A stretch of 64,000 nucleotides of DNA from Tragulus kanchil (GCA_022376925.1 JAIOJX010000026.1:204258900-204322899); one strand, 5' to 3'. Shown: positions 1-13,606, numbered from the stretch's first letter. Numbers and translations are program-made. Notes: generated by a model from the letters alone, not told the origin.

Positions 1-208
1 GTTTCCCAGGTAGTGCAGTGATAAAGAACCTGCCTGTCAATGAAGGAGACTTATGAGATATGGGTTCGATCCCTGGGTCAGGAAATTCCCCTGGAGAAGA
101 AAATGGCAACCCACTCTGGTATTCTTGCCTGGAAAATTCCATGGACAGAGGAACCTGGCAGGCTACATCCATGAGGTCCCAAAGAGTGATACATGACTGG
201 GCACACAC
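1..208 (+). mobile_element. Bov-tA-type SINE
   Basis: A tRNA-Glu-derived head with a B-box-like GGTTCGATCCCTGG is followed by the ruminant body (GGAGAAGAAAATGGCAACCC, then a CATGGACAGAGG block) typical of Bov-tA. Its 5' edge is at the window start. Confidence 0.93.
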
Positions 209-840
209 TAACTTCCATACCACCCCACCTCCTGCAGGAGAGCCAAAACAAATCCTGTTTAACTTTGCCTAATCAGCATTTTCCAGATTTCCTTGACTGC
301 AGAACACTTCCTAGCAATATTGCCTACTAATACACTGTAGTTTAAACAGTAGTTCCACTTAGAAAATGTCTTAAACATTATTTTGCTTTTTAGTTATAAT
401 ATTTAATGTATTCTTAGTAAATATAGCAGACCATAGCATGGCACTACTTTTGTGAAAAGTAAGAATTCTAGCCTGGAAGCTAATTGAGTACAGGAGCTTT
501 TGTTTTTTACTTTCTAACACTTAGCACAGCACAAGGTATTGAGCCAATTCACAGTGAATGCTTTCTGTTAAATTTTAAAAATTCAAAATAGAACCCATTT
601 TTTGCAGGAGAAAAGATATGTATTCTCACTCTACACCAAAAACACATGATGAGTTTTTTTAATGGGTTTGCCTTGTTCCTTCAGCCATTCACAGACCTCT
701 GCTGATAAATACATCCTGCACATATATTTGAATGTACAGATTCTAGTAACTTATTTGGGTTAATGATTTGCTACTATAAGTAAAAAAATAAAGAAAGATC
801 ATCCACCAAAAAAAACTTATACATAAGAATACCATTGAAG
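209..840. other. AT-rich intergenic stretch
   Basis: No gene or conserved exon is seen. There are only short frames and A/T-rich sequence. Confidence 0.6.
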
Positions 841-1126
841 GTCTTCCCTGGTGGTCCAGTGGGTAAAGAGTTCACCTTGTGATGCAAGGGGCACCGGTTT
901 GATCCCTAGCCTGGGAAGATCCCATGTGCTGTGGAGCAGCTGGACGGCTGTGTCCAATTAGGAGCCAGTGCTCCTGGAGCACATGCATCTGGAACCGGAG
1001 CTCTGCAGTGAGAGAGGCTGCTGCAATGGGAGGCCCACACAGGCCAAGGAGTGAAGATGGATGAAAATAAATAAATAAAAACAAAAACAATAATAAAAGA
1101 AGTCAAAATTAAAAAACAAAAACAAA
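841..1126 (+). mobile_element. CHR-2-like SINE variant with A-rich tail
   Basis: It begins CTTCCCTGGTGGTCCAGTGG (842) and carries the variant body described for the copy at 29572. The tail is AAATAAATAAAA followed by A-rich sequence. The flanks AAGAATACCATTGAAG (825-840) and AAGAATACCGTTGAAG (1127-1142) form a 16-bp target-site duplication with one mismatch. Confidence 0.9.
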
Positions 1127-1142
1127 AAGAATACCGTTGAAG

Positions 1143-1375
1143 GCTTCCATGGTGGTCCAGTGGGTAAGGACACCGCCTTTCAGTGCAAAGGGCACTGGTT
1201 CAATCCCTGGCCTGGGAAGATCCCATGTGCCTCAGAGTGGCTGAACTGATGTGTCCAACTACCAAAGCCGGAGCTCTGGAGCGAGAGGCCACTGTGATGG
1301 GAGGCCCACACAGGCCAGAGAAAAAAGATAGATGAAAGTAAATAAATGAAAGACCAATAGAAGTGGCCAAAAAAA
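1143..1375 (+). mobile_element. Second CHR-2-like SINE variant at the same target
   Basis: Same family as 841-1126, placed directly after that element's 3' target duplication. It is followed by a third copy of the target, AAGAATACCATTG (1376-1388). It ends GACCAATAGAAGTGGCC plus an A run. Confidence 0.9.
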
Positions 1376-1388
1376 AAGAATACCATTG

Positions 1389-2064
1389 GCCATCATTTGT
1401 CTACATTTCTAAATACCATGCTTCAATAGTCCTGAAGAACCAGAAACTACTTTTAAAAAAAGAGGAGGAAGGGGGCCGGAGCTAATGTCATTCTCTATAA
1501 AACAGTATGGAAGGTGAATTGTAAGCCAGTCTACAGGGATTTAAAATTACCATACCAAGTCGATAGTTCTTAGTTATCAAACTGTTGGTAAGGTAGGGAA
1601 AAAAAAATCCATCCAGGGAGCTTTGATGGCTCTAATTCATGGCTGGTGGTTCAGCATCGCATCCCAGATCTCTACACTGTGTCCTGAGAGAGACATTCAG
1701 AGGCTGCAAAACTACCACGACAAAAAAAAAAAAAAAACAGGAAGGGAGGGCTAAGTTGGGAGGAGAAATGCACATTCTAAACTAAAAACAGAACTAGGGA
1801 TGCTGATGCTAACAGAGTTTCCTCAAGGAGAGAACCCTGGGTAAGCACATGCAACTTTGAAGTGACCCACAAACCTCTCCCCTTAAAGAACTTTCTCCTT
1901 CTCACCCAGATTGTATTTCCCATGACGGGAAATAGAAGCCCTTTGGGTTCTGCTCAAGTGAATGATTGGCCACAGTCACAAGACCAAGTGACTAAATATT
2001 CCTAGCAAGCTCATGTATTTATTGAATCTTGCTTTTACAGGGTTTTTTTTTTTTTTTTTTTTTT
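1389..2064. other. Intergenic stretch with A and T homopolymers
   Basis: No gene is seen. There is an A run near 1723-1737 and a T run at 2043-2064 directly before duplication 1. Confidence 0.6.
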
Positions 2065-2441
2065 CCCAAAACTTGGCCTTGGAAGAAATGAGAGAAATCT
2101 AACCTGGGAGCAAAAATCTGGTCTTCTTGGGCTCAGAAAAGGGCTTGACATAAATTGCTCTATTAACAAAATGCCCTTTGTTACAACCCAAAGGAAAAAA
2201 AAGGTTGTCCAATGCAAAAGCATTTTCTAAAGATTGTCCTAAGGACCCCATTGAGCTCTAGTTTAATCTCAGGGACTGCCTGAGATTGAAACCCCTCTCC
2301 CATTTGTTTAGCCATATATACGATTTTCAAATGTTTCTTTAATACTATTAATAATTGAACATGAACGCTTTTAGTCTCAAATTTCAAATTTAGCATTTCT
2401 TTAGTATTTTTATATGTTATACCAGACTTTATACACTATTT

Positions 2442-2720
2442 TTAAATAGTTTATTTATTTATGTTTGGGGGGGGGGGGGGGGGGAGGGGGGGGGTTGGGC
2501 GGGCCACTTCTATTGGTCTTTCATTTGTCTATTTTCATCCTTCTTTGTTCTTTGGCTCCTTTGGGCCTCCCATCGCGGTGGCCTCTGTCGTCACAGAGCA
2601 CTGGCTCTGGGCGCATGCGCCCCAGAGCTCCAGCTGGGTAATTGGACACATCAGTCCAGCCGCTCCATGGCATGTTGGATCTTCCCAGGCCTTGGATCGA
2701 ACTGGCACCAGGGGAAGCCC
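2442..2720 (-). mobile_element. CHR-2-like SINE variant, inverted, internally deleted
   Basis: Reverse complement of the variant SINE. It lacks about 35-40 bp in the A-box region near the head (between GCTTCC and the B box). The flanking target duplication TATACACTATTT is at 2430-2441 and 2721-2732. The G run at 2466-2490 replaces the pyrimidine-rich segment before the tail. Confidence 0.88.
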
Positions 2721-3551
2721 TATACACTATTTAAGTAAGGATTTGTGTGAATACAAACACACACACATAATTTACACAAAACCTGTCAAACATTGGTGAT
2801 AAGAACTGTTGGTTTTCAGACACACCTCTTATCACCATAATATTGATATAATATTGATATAAAAAATGGTGAGAAAAAAATCTAAAGGAGGCTAAATAAA
2901 ATCTTGCATTTATCAGGTCTTGATATTGTGGTGTAAAGAGTGATGTTTCTTATCCATATTACCCATGACTTAACTTCTTTTGGCTGAATAAAATATGCAT
3001 TAAGAACATAGTACACTATTTTAAACTTCTTAAAATCAAAATTATTTTTAGTGAGTCCCTAAGGATTGTTATTTAATAGAAATTAACCAATGCCAAATAT
3101 GGAGAAGCAAAAGAATACAGCTAATGTGACATCCTAATTTAGAAAAAGGTTTTACTAAAGCAATTTTTTTTTTTTTCCCAAAACTTGGCCTTGGAAGAAA
3201 TGAGAGAAATCTAACCTGGGAGCAAAAATCTGGTCTTCTTGGGCTCAGAAAAGGGCTTGACATAAATTGCTCTATTAACAAAATGCCCTTTGTTACAACC
3301 CAAAGGAAAAAAGGTTGTCCAATGCAAAAGCATTTTCTAAAGATTGTCCTAAGGACCCCATTGAGCTCTAGTTTAATCTCAGGGACTGCCTGAGATTGAA
3401 ACCCCTCTCCCATTTGTTTAGCCATATATACGATTTTCAAATGTTTCTTTAATACTATTAATAATTGAACATGAACGCTTTTAGTCTCAAATTTCAAATT
3501 TAGCATTTCTTTAGTATTTTTATATGTTATACCAGACTTTATACACTATTT

Positions 3552-3830
3552 TTAAATAGTTTATTTATTTATGTTTTGGGGGGATGGGGTGGGGAAGGAG
3601 GGGGATGGGCGGGCCACTTCTATTGGTCTTTCATTTGTCTATTTTCATCCTTCTTTGTTCTTTGGCTCCTTTGGGCCTCCCATCGCGGTGGCCTCTGTCG
3701 TCACAGAGCACTGGCTCTGGGCGCATGCGCCCCAGAGCTCCAGCTGGGTAATTGGACACATCAGTCCAGCCGCTCCATGGCATGTTGGATCTTCCCAGGC
3801 CTTGGATCGAACTGGCACCAGGGGAAGCCC
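3552..3830 (-). mobile_element. Same SINE insertion, duplicate copy
   Basis: Identical insertion with the same target duplication (3540-3551 and 3831-3842), present again because of duplication 1. Here the G-rich tract is mixed rather than a pure G run and is probably the truer version. Confidence 0.88.
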
Positions 3831-4195
3831 TATACACTATTTAAGTAAGGATTTGTGTGAATACAAACACACACACATAATTTACACAAAACCTGTCAAA
3901 CATTGGTGATAAGAACTGTTGGTTTTCAGACACACCTCTTATCACCATAATATTGATATAATATTGATATAAAAAATGGTGAGAAAAAAATCTAAAGGAG
4001 GCTAAATAAAATCTTGCATTTATCAGGTCTTGATATTGTGGTGTAAAGAGTGATGTTTCTTATCCATATTACCCATGACTTAACTTCTTTTGGCTGAATA
4101 AAATATGCATTAAGAACATAGTACACTATTTTAAACTTCTTAAAATCAAAATTATTTTTAGTGAGTCCCTAAGGATTGTTATTTAATAGAAATTA

Positions 4196-6338
4196 ACCAA
4201 TGCCAAATATGGAGAAGCAAAAGAATACAGCTAATGTGACATCCTAATTTAGAACTACAAACAAGGTGTTCTATCTGAATTCTAAGCCTGTTCTGAGTCC
4301 CATGCTTATCTCTTTTTACAATTTAATTAACACTGACAAGTCAGCACTTTTGAAAGGAGACTATAAAGGTACCCACCAAAAAGCAGGTTTCACAGGTTTC
4401 CTGGTGACCAAAATTATATCTTTCATATATGAATTGGATTTATCCACATCATTGTCTGAATGCAACCTATGTGTTCAGGTAAGTATGCCCTTTAGAAAAA
4501 CGGAGATCATTACATTCCAAACCCCTACTATTGTCCCCCTAACCCCTTTCAGTTCTCTTCCTCATCCACTACCAAACATTTTAAAGATTCTGGCTAGAAA
4601 TAAAAGTGACCTCAGGTATATTTAAAGTAGATGTGTAATGAGAGTAATGATGTATAACAACTGATAAATATCAGTTTACTAGATACTCTACCGATATCTT
4701 GAAAGTACTAAGGTTGGAATAGGCGATAAATTGACTAACGATTGTACACAAGTGTAAAAATTGAGAAGTCCTGGATAGAACTGGAGGGAAGGGAGTTTTG
4801 AAAGACTCAATAAGAAAGGATGGACAAGAAAGATAAGTGTACAGTAGATTTTTCTAAAAAAATTAAAAAGTAATAAGAAAATATGCTTAACCTAGAAAAG
4901 AGAATGGTAAACCAGAGTGATGTCTAAGGAACTAGTTATCAGAAATCTTCAGCTACCATCCTAACTTGAGAGTTAGCCTTGCTCTCTACAAGCTTCGCCT
5001 GTCTGAATTTAGTAAAACCACATGATGGAAACTACCCTAAATCAACTGGCATACTGGATATTGATTATACCAAAGCTCTTGATAAAGTTTTTAGAATAAA
5101 TCTGTGGATGAAATAATAATCAGACCATGTTTTATTTTTTCCCATGACTTATCATATTGCCTATTATAGACATGGCACTTAATAAATTAAAAGAATCAGG
5201 AATGTGGCCCAAGAAATACCACATTAAATGGATTCATAGCTGGCTGGAATAAATTGTTATTTAATTTAAAAAGAAATTTAAAAACCAATGCCAAATATGG
5301 AGAAGCAAAGAATACAGCTAATGTGACATCCTAATTTAGAACTACAAACAAGGTGTTCTATCTGAATTCTAAGCCTGTTCTGAGTCCCATGCTTATCTCT
5401 TTTTACAATTTAATTAACACTGACAAGTCAGCACTTTTGAAAGGAGACTATAAAGGTACCCACCAAAAAGCAGGTTTCACAGGTTTCCTGGTGACCAAAA
5501 TTATATCTTTCATATATGAATTGGATTTATCCACATCATTGTCTGAATGCAACCTATGTGTTCAGGTAAGTATGCCCTTTAGAAAAACGGAGATCATTAC
5601 ATTCCAAACCCCTACTATTGTCCCCCTAACCCCTTTCAGTTCTCTTCCTCATCCACTACCAAACATTTTAAAGATTCTGGCTAGAAATAAAAGTGACCTC
5701 AGGTATATTTAAAGTAGATGTGTAATGAGAGTAATGATGTATAACAACTGATAAATATCAGTTTACTAGATACTCTACCGATATCTTGAAAGTACTAAGG
5801 TTGGAATAGGCGATAAATTGACTAACGATTGTACACAAGTGTAAAAATTGAGAAGTCCTGGATAGAACTGGAGGGAAGGGAGTTTTGAAAGACTCAATAA
5901 GAAAGGATGGACAAGAAAGATAAGTGTACAGTAGATTTTTCTAAAAAAATTAAAAAGTAATAAGAAAATATGCTTAACCTAGAAAAGAGAATGGTAAACC
6001 AGAGTGATGTCTAAGGAACTAGTTATCAGAAATCTTCAGCTACCATCCTAACTTGAGAGTTAGCCTTGCTCTCTACAAGCTTCGCCTGTCTGAATTTAGT
6101 AAAACCACATGATGGAAACTACCCTAAATCAACTGGCATACTGGATATTGATTATACCAAAGCTCTTGATAAAGTTTTTAGAATAAATCTGTGGATGAAA
6201 TAATAATCAGACCATGTTTTATTTTTTCCCATGACTTATCATATTGCCTATTATAGACATGGCACTTAATAAATTAAAAGAATCAGGAATGTGGCCCAAG
6301 AAATACCACATTAAATGGATTCATAGCTGGCTGGAATA
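4196..6338. repeat. Tandem duplication 2 (4196-5251 / 5284-6338)
   Basis: Copies are at offset 1087 with a 32-bp linker (5252-5283) that reads like a corrupted version of the sequence just before 4196. It overlaps duplication 1, so 4196-4254 is present three times (3086-3144, 4196-4254, 5284-5341). Confidence 0.97.
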
Positions 6339-6367
6339 TATTTATCCATCAGTGCATTACTATAATC

Positions 6368-6566
6368 TGTGTGTGTGTGTGTGCACAGTTGTGTCTGACT
6401 CTGTGTAGCCCCATGGACCATAGCCCCCCAGGCTCCTCTGATCACGGGATTTCCAAGGCAAGAATACTGGAATGGGTTGCCATGCCCTCCTCAAGGGGAT
6501 CTTCCCAACCCAAGGATTAAACCTGTGACTCTTTCATTGGTAGGCAATTCTTTACCACTGAGCCAC
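6368..6566 (-). mobile_element. Bov-tA-type SINE with (GT)n edge
   Basis: Reverse complement of the Bov-tA body and head, ending TTTACCACTGAGCCAC. A short GT dinucleotide run (6368-6382) marks the tail end. Confidence 0.9.
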
Positions 6567-7421
6567 TATCATCTCTATTGAATTCTAAATGGGGCAAAGA
6601 CCATATAATAGTCTTTATCTTTGAATCCCAAGGCTGAGCAAAAGATCCACAATAAGTATTTTCAGGTCAATTGAGCTTGGAAGGAGATATTTAGTCACTC
6701 ATCATAAAACTCAGATGTTCAACATTTTTATCTCTGATGCAAATGAATACCTTATAGGTTTAAGGTACAGAGCTTATATATATAAATGTGTATAAATGTG
6801 CAAATGATACAATATTTGAATGGTTATTCATACATAGAATGCTATGAATACTTTATAATCAATAGAGCATCTTAACCTATATTAAATACAGCAGCAGAGG
6901 ATACAGTAGCGGTGATATTAACTGAGTGAAGTCAGAGTCATTAGCAACAACTATACAAGGGTAAATTCAGGAAAAATTGAGTTATCTCCACTCAAACAAG
7001 GTTATTTTCCCCTACTAGATACCATTTACATAAGTAGTGAAATTTTGAAAAAGTCTAAGTAAAGACGCAAATGCTGAATTATGCCTAATTTTACATTTTA
7101 GGTGAATTAGAAAAACTTCAAAAAGGGGTTTGAAAACGTGATCTAAAAGCACATAAGAGTTGTTTCATGGTGGTGCCCCAAAAATAATTAGGCAAAAAAC
7201 AACATTTACTGAGCAGTCACCAAACAAAATGTGCTGGATGACCACCTAATTTTTAAAAATGGACTGTTTTCCAATGTTAACATTGTAGGATTAAACAGCT
7301 TTTGATAGGCCCTTGGCTAGAAATGTTCCAAATTAGTACACAGGCAGTCTTTGAACCTGAAACAGGGCCATGACAACCAGGAGACTTTGCCTTACATTTG
7401 ACAGCAGTTCTACTTTCTAAG
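6567..7421. other. Intergenic stretch, nothing recognised
   Basis: AT-rich unique sequence. No splice-flanked frames or repeats that I recognise. Confidence 0.55.
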
Positions 7422-9650
7422 CAAGAGGATCTCAGGAGACTTCTGAACCCCCTCTTGGTGGTGGGGACCAAGATGTGGGGGCTGAGTTCCCCACCCATGA
7501 TTCAGCAAAGGGTGCCCATTTCATATCACTTAATTATCACAACAGTAAAGATGACGGCCCCAGCTTCCACAAATTATTTTTGATTTAAAGTTTATTTCCT
7601 GCCATTTCCCACAAAATAAAAAAGACCTATTCAGAAGTAAATTTCTATCCTAGAAATTTCTGACATATGCAGAAATGTGCAGAGTTAGACTCTGACTATG
7701 TAATTTTATCCTCTGCCTACAGCAAGAAATTTAGAATATTCTCCAAATTCATACTTCCTTTTAGAACATTGTCATCTCAACATGACAACAACTTGAAGGA
7801 GCAAAAAATTTGAGGGCAGGAATATTAAACTATCATTTCAAAAGATTAAAGATTACTATGGAGCAGTCTGAGGAGTTTAGAAAAATAGTCCAATGACTAG
7901 CATTTTGCCAAATCATTTGCCAAAATGTTGACATGAGAGTTCCCTGAAAAGTTTGTCTTAGGTTTCCAAAAATTTCACTGAGGAAATTGCTAAAAGAATA
8001 AACAATCAGTTCAATTGCATACAGTGAAGGGTAAGGGCCACATCCAATGAGCGTATTCTCTGTTTATAGTTGGGAAGAATTTAAATTCCTTGCCTAGCAT
8101 TCCTTTTTTCTTTTCAAGTATAAACTAACTCAAAAAATTAAGTAAAAATTGATGACCTAGCAATGTTTCTCTGGCTGCGATACAGTATGGGCAATGAGTT
8201 CTAGACTCCAATTTATTGGTTTGTCAGAAAGTTTGGTTATTTTCATCAATTCAGCTTTACATTTAACATTCCTCTGCTTAATTGAAACCATGCGGACACA
8301 TTTGGTTAGCATCCACACTCCTACAAAAGGAAAAGGGGTACTTTGTTTCAAATTCTGCACAATTTACCAGTAAATTCTATTTTTCTTGCAGTAACAATTA
8401 AACATACTATTGGCCCTTAATAGCAAAGCCTTCCTAATTCCTACTGTCAGTGGGTACAGCTCAGCTCTAGCAACTATCCAGTCAGGTGGAGGATAAAACA
8501 TCATCCATAACTTTGTTTTAATACATTTACTAAGGCTTTAAAACTGGCCTTTGAAAAGTTTACAAGAGGATCTCAGGAGACTTCTGAACCCCTCTTGGTG
8601 GTGGGGACCAAGATGAGTTCCCACCCATGATTCAGCAAGGGTGCCCATTTCATATCACTTAATTATCACAACAGTAAAGATGACGCCCCAGCTTCCACAA
8701 ATTATTTTTGATTTAAAGTTTATTTCCTGCCATTTCCACAAAATAAAAACGACCTATTCAGAAGTAAATTTCTATCCTAGAAATTTCTGACATATGCAGA
8801 AATGTGCAGAGTTAGACTCTGACTATGTAATTTTATCCTCTGCCTACAGCAAGAAATTTAGAATATTCTCCAAATTCATACTTCCTTTTAGAACATTGTC
8901 ATCTCAACATGACAACAACTTGAAGGAGCAAAAAATTTGAGGGCAGGAATATTAAACTATCATTTCAAAAGATTAAAGATTACTATGGAGCAGTCTGAGG
9001 AGTTTAGAAAAATAGTCCAATGACTAGCATTTTGCCAAATCATTTGCCAAAATGTTGACATGAGAGTTCCCTGAAAAGTTTGTCTTAGGTTTCCAAAAAT
9101 TTCACTGAGGAAATTGCTAAAAGAATAAACAATCAGTTCAATTGCATACAGTGAAGGGTAAGGGCCACATCCAATGAGCGTATTCTCTGTTTATAGTTGG
9201 GAAGAATTTAAATTCCTTGCCTAGCATTCCTTTTTTCTTTTCAAGTATAAACTAACTCAAAAAATTAAGTAAAAATTGATGACCTAGCAATGTTTCTCTG
9301 GCTGCGATACAGTATGGGCAATGAGTTCTAGACTCCAATTTATTGGTTTGTCAGAAAGTTTGGTTATTTTCATCAATTCAGCTTTACATTTAACATTCCT
9401 CTGCTTAATTGAAACCATGCGGACACATTTGGTTAGCATCCACACTCCTACAAAAGGAAAAGGGGTACTTTGTTTCAAATTCTGCACAATTTACCAGTAA
9501 ATTCTATTTTTCTTGCAGTAACAATTAAACATACTATTGGCCCTTAATAGCAAAGCCTTCCTAATTCCTACTGTCAGTGGGTACAGCTCAGCTCTAGCAA
9601 CTATCCAGTCAGGTGGAGGATAAAACATCATCCATAACTTTGTTTTAATA
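7422..9650. repeat. Tandem duplication 3 (7422-8523 / 8573-9650)
   Basis: Offset falls from 1151 to 1127 within the first ~180 bp because the second copy lost several short runs of C, G and A, then stays constant. The linker (8524-8572) contains a shortened version of 9690-9720, so the first copy really continues into downstream sequence. Confidence 0.96.
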
Positions 9651-11684
9651 ATTATTTCAATAAATGATTTTCCAGGGACCAATCCAACGGCTTTAAAACA
9701 TGGCCTTTGAAAAGTTTAGAAGTTCATTTAATCCCCATTGTCTTCTGCTTGCTGGGGTCCTGCACCAAAGTGCTGACTGAGGCTCTGAAGGATAAGCTCG
9801 TAGGTGCTATATGTTATTGCTGACTGTTCCTCTTGCTTTTTCAGTCCCATTGTAGAAAGTGACTCTGGACTGGTTTAGGAAGTGACATTAGAGGGTAACA
9901 GGTTTCTAAGATTTGCATTTTCTCTGCTTCAGCAAAGTAATTCCAAAACATCAAAGATACAACAGCAGGGTAACAGGCATCTCTAAAATACAATATTTTC
10001 AGATTAATTCCCTGATGAAAAAAATGATGTCCAATTGCCTTACTGTGTTAAGAAATATGTAAAGAATAAGGAGAAAAAGAGCAAAGGAAGAATGATCAAA
10101 TGGATGAATTAAAATGATTCTTAATTGACCGTGACAGTTAGAATTGCCCTTGAGTATTTATGGATGGCTTCTCTGCTGGAGACAGAGGTCTCCTTCTTTC
10201 CAGAATGCATTCAGTGAGCACTCACTGTGCATGACCCCCCTAGACACTATTGCTACTCGTCGCCACTTCTGTACCCACAGAGACATGGCATGCCACCCAC
10301 ATCTCATGTTAGAGTCACCTCCACCCTCTTCCTCCTCTTTCTTCTCTTCTTCGGGTAGGTGCCTGTGTGACCAAGTACTGAGGACAGAGCATGGCTTGCC
10401 AGGGGCTGAAGCAGGGAGGCCACACTGATGTGAAGAAAGCAAATAAGACTCCAGTGACAGTGAATCAAGAGAGGTTCAGAGGCCAAGGAGAGAGGAATCG
10501 AGGAGAGAGCCAAGTGCAAAAGTGAACACAGAGACAGGTCACCCTGCAGACAGTTCTCACGAGAGAACCCACTGGCGGGCGTCTCGGCTTCTAAATTCTA
10601 TTTTTCTTGCAGTAACAATTAAACATACTATTGGCCCTTAATAGCAAAGCCTTCCTAATTCCTACTGTCAGTGGGTACAGCTCAGCTCTAGCAACTATCC
10701 AGTCAGGTGGAGGATAAAACATCATCCATAACTTTGTTTTAATAATTATTTCAATAAATGATTTTCCAGGGACCAATCCAACGGCTTTAAAACATGGCCT
10801 TTGAAAAGTTTAGAAGTTCATTTAATCCCCATTGTCTTCTGCTTGCTGGGGTCCTGCACCAAAGTGCTGACTGAGGCTCTGAAGGATAAGCTCGTAGGTG
10901 CTATATGTTATTGCTGACTGTTCCTCTTGTTTTTTCAGTCCCATTGTAGAAAGTGACTCTGGACTGGTTTAGGAAGTGACATTAGAGGGTAACAGGTTTC
11001 TAAGATTTGCATTTTCTCTGCTTCAGCAAAGTAATTCCAAAACATCAAAGATACAACAGCAGGGTAACAGGCATCTCTAAAATACAATATTTTCAGATTA
11101 ATTCCCTGATGAAAAAAATGATGTCCAATTGCCTTACTGTGTTAAGAAATATGTAAAGAATAAGGAGAAAAAGAGCAAAGGAAGAATGATCAAATGGATG
11201 AATTAAAATGATTCTTAATTGACCGTGACAGTTAGAATTGCCCTTGAGTATTTATGGATGGCTTCTCTGCTGGAGACAGAGGTCTCCTTCTTTCCAGAAT
11301 GCATTCAGTGAGCACTCACTGTGCATGACCCCCCTAGACACTATTGCTACTCGTCGCCACTTCTGTACCCACAGAGACATGGCATGCCACCCACATCTCA
11401 TGTTAGAGTCACCTCCACCCTCTTCCTCCTCTTTCTTCTCTTCTTCGGGTAGGTGCCTGTGTGACCAAGTACTGAGGACAGAGCATGGCTTGCCAGGGGC
11501 TGAAGCAGGGAGGCCACACTGATGTGAAGAAAGCAAATAAGACTCCAGTGACAGTGAATCAAGAGAGGTTCAGAGGCCAAGGAGAGAGGAATCGAGGAGA
11601 GAGCCAAGTGCAAAAGTGAACACAGAGACAGGTCACCCTGCAGACAGTTCTCACGAGAGAACCCACTGGCTGGCCTCTCGGCTC
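9497..11684. repeat. Tandem duplication 4 (9497-10590 / 10592-11684)
   Basis: Offset is 1095-1094 with essentially no linker. The last 20 bases of the first copy carry substitutions relative to the second. It overlaps duplication 3, so the segment starting TAAATTCTATTTTTC occurs at 8371, 9497 and 10592. Confidence 0.96.
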
Positions 11685-12360
11685 TGACTTGCTTGTCCTT
11701 CTTCTCTTTGCACAAAACCAGAGCTCTTCCAGGGTGTGAATGCAGTCCTGCCACCGTTCCTTAAAATCTTTGAAGTGATTTCCTTACAATACCCCGTGAC
11801 CAGAACTTCTTCCGCTGCTTCCAACGTGGAACTCAATACTTCAACTACTCTGAACTCTTCCTCAACTTCTGAGCCTTTGCCAATGAGGTTCCCTCTGAGA
11901 AGAATAATCTCCTACTCCATCCTGATCTCCCCACCTCCTTAACTACAGATATTAGAATTTCAGGTCTTGATTTAAATAGTACTCCTTCTAGATGACCTTC
12001 CCTGACTCTCCAATTCAGAGCTTCTCAGAGAGCATCAGTGCTTGTTTAAAGTATTTCTAGGTCCACTCCATGTTAACTGAATCAGAATTCACGGGGCTGG
12101 GGTCCAGGAAACTATGTTTTTGGCAAGCATTCCACTTATTCTAATGTATATTCATGTTTCAGGACCAATGACTTCGACTCTGAGATGGTATAAATAAAAA
12201 TATAAACAACCCGTACAACACAATTCTCCATCAATCAAAATGGACATAGTGACCAATCAAGACAGATGCCTTGACCAGTCAAAGTGGTCTATACCAGCAA
12301 TAACCACATGCTCTGTTTCCCTGAACCCCACCTTTTCTCTGAACTGAAGTATATCAGCTG
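11685..12360. other. Intergenic stretch, nothing recognised
   Basis: Unique sequence between duplication 4 and a MIR. No gene is seen. Confidence 0.55.
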
Positions 12361-12580
12361 ATATTTACTGAGCACTTCTTTTGTGCAAATATTGTTCTAA
12401 ACACTTTCTTGCATCACTTCAATTCACTTTCAAGATAACCCTAAAAATCAGGTGCTATTATTATTTTCATTTACAGATAGCAAAATTGAGACACAGAGAT
12501 GTGAAGTCACTTGGCCAAAGTCACACAGCTATAAGTAGCAGAACTAGAGTTCAAATGTGGTTTGGCTCCAGAGTCCTACT
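12361..12580 (-). mobile_element. MIR-type SINE fragment
   Basis: It reads as the reverse complement of MIR: a TTTACTGAGCACTT start, a TTATTATTTTCATTTACAGAT core and GTCACACAGCT further on. Divergence is high, as expected for this old family. Confidence 0.87.
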
Positions 12581-13606
12581 TTACACTGTACCTGTCATAG
12601 TATGTCTGAGGCTTTATTTTACTGCCAGTCTGGTTATTTGACTTTCTCACTACCTTGTGATCTCCATGGTAGCAACCTGACATGCAATAGGCTGTCAATA
12701 AAAGTTTGGACGTTTGGAGACTAAATGAGATCATGTTCATTTTGTTTATGATCAAGAAGAGTGGACAGTAGAGGGCTGACCAATTGATTGCATTATCTCC
12801 CAGGGTTCTGAGACTTGCTTTTAAAGAACTTCAAGTAAAAGGATGCTTGCAGAAGTTAAGGTTATGGCAACTATCTGAGGCCACTGAAATCTATGCACCC
12901 AGAAAACTCCAGCCATAGCACTGGTTTTCTTGCTCCAGCTAAAATGATGAATATAAAAGTGGCGTGCATAGCTTGGCAAGTACAACCATGTCAGAAAGAC
13001 TAGAACTAACAGAGAGGCAACAGGGCTCAATACACCATAGAGTTAATTTCTGAGAGAAACCTTTCTAGAGTGCCTGTTAGTGGAGCCAGTTGGCACCCAA
13101 AGCCTCAGTAATTAAACTAGTTCTGTCAGGCAGATTTACCACACAAAATCAAGACATGGAGTCGATCTCTCCAAATGTATAATGTCATTTTCTTCTCCCA
13201 GAGGGGAGCACTGGGATTATCACTTCCCAGAACTCTGGTCGTTCATGATTGAGGTCCTGTGTTGACCCTTCATAACCTCTGCAACACAAAGAAAGTGCTA
13301 CCTCACTTCAACCTCCTCCTTCTCCCACCTTCCTAAGGCCTTTGCCAGCCTCACTTGGATTTCTCCTCAGTGACTTTCCTAACTCCAGTGTTTTACTCTC
13401 CAAGCTGCACTTCTGCTAGACAAATAGCTTTCCTAAAGTCCTTAATTTATCAAAATTCTATGCTTTAAAATTCAATCCATAAATCAATAGTTCATCATTA
13501 CATCAGTATAAAGTTTATACTTCTCAGACTGACTTTCAAACCCAAGTATAATTTTACCCCTGTTTTAGCCAAAGTTCCTCACCATCTCTGTTAAGAGAAC
13601 TGTCAT
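12581..13606. other. Intergenic stretch, nothing recognised
   Basis: Unique sequence. A possible L2-like 3' end near 12640-12730 is too weak to call. Confidence 0.5.

Larger units (their letters stand above)
2065..4254. repeat. Tandem duplication 1 (2065-3144 / 3177-4254)
   Basis: Two ~1.08-kb direct copies at offset 1110-1112 are separated by a 32-bp linker (3145-3176). Copies match base for base over long stretches, including an internal inverted SINE. They differ in homopolymers: a pure G run near 2466-2490 replaces a mixed G/T/A tract at 3577-3606, and an A run differs by two bases. Confidence 0.97.

Noticed and set aside
4266..5712. Identical 119-residue open frames at 4266-4625 and 5353-5712
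   Set aside because: The pair exists only because of duplication 2. There is no promoter, splice or protein-family signal, and a frame of this length occurs by chance.
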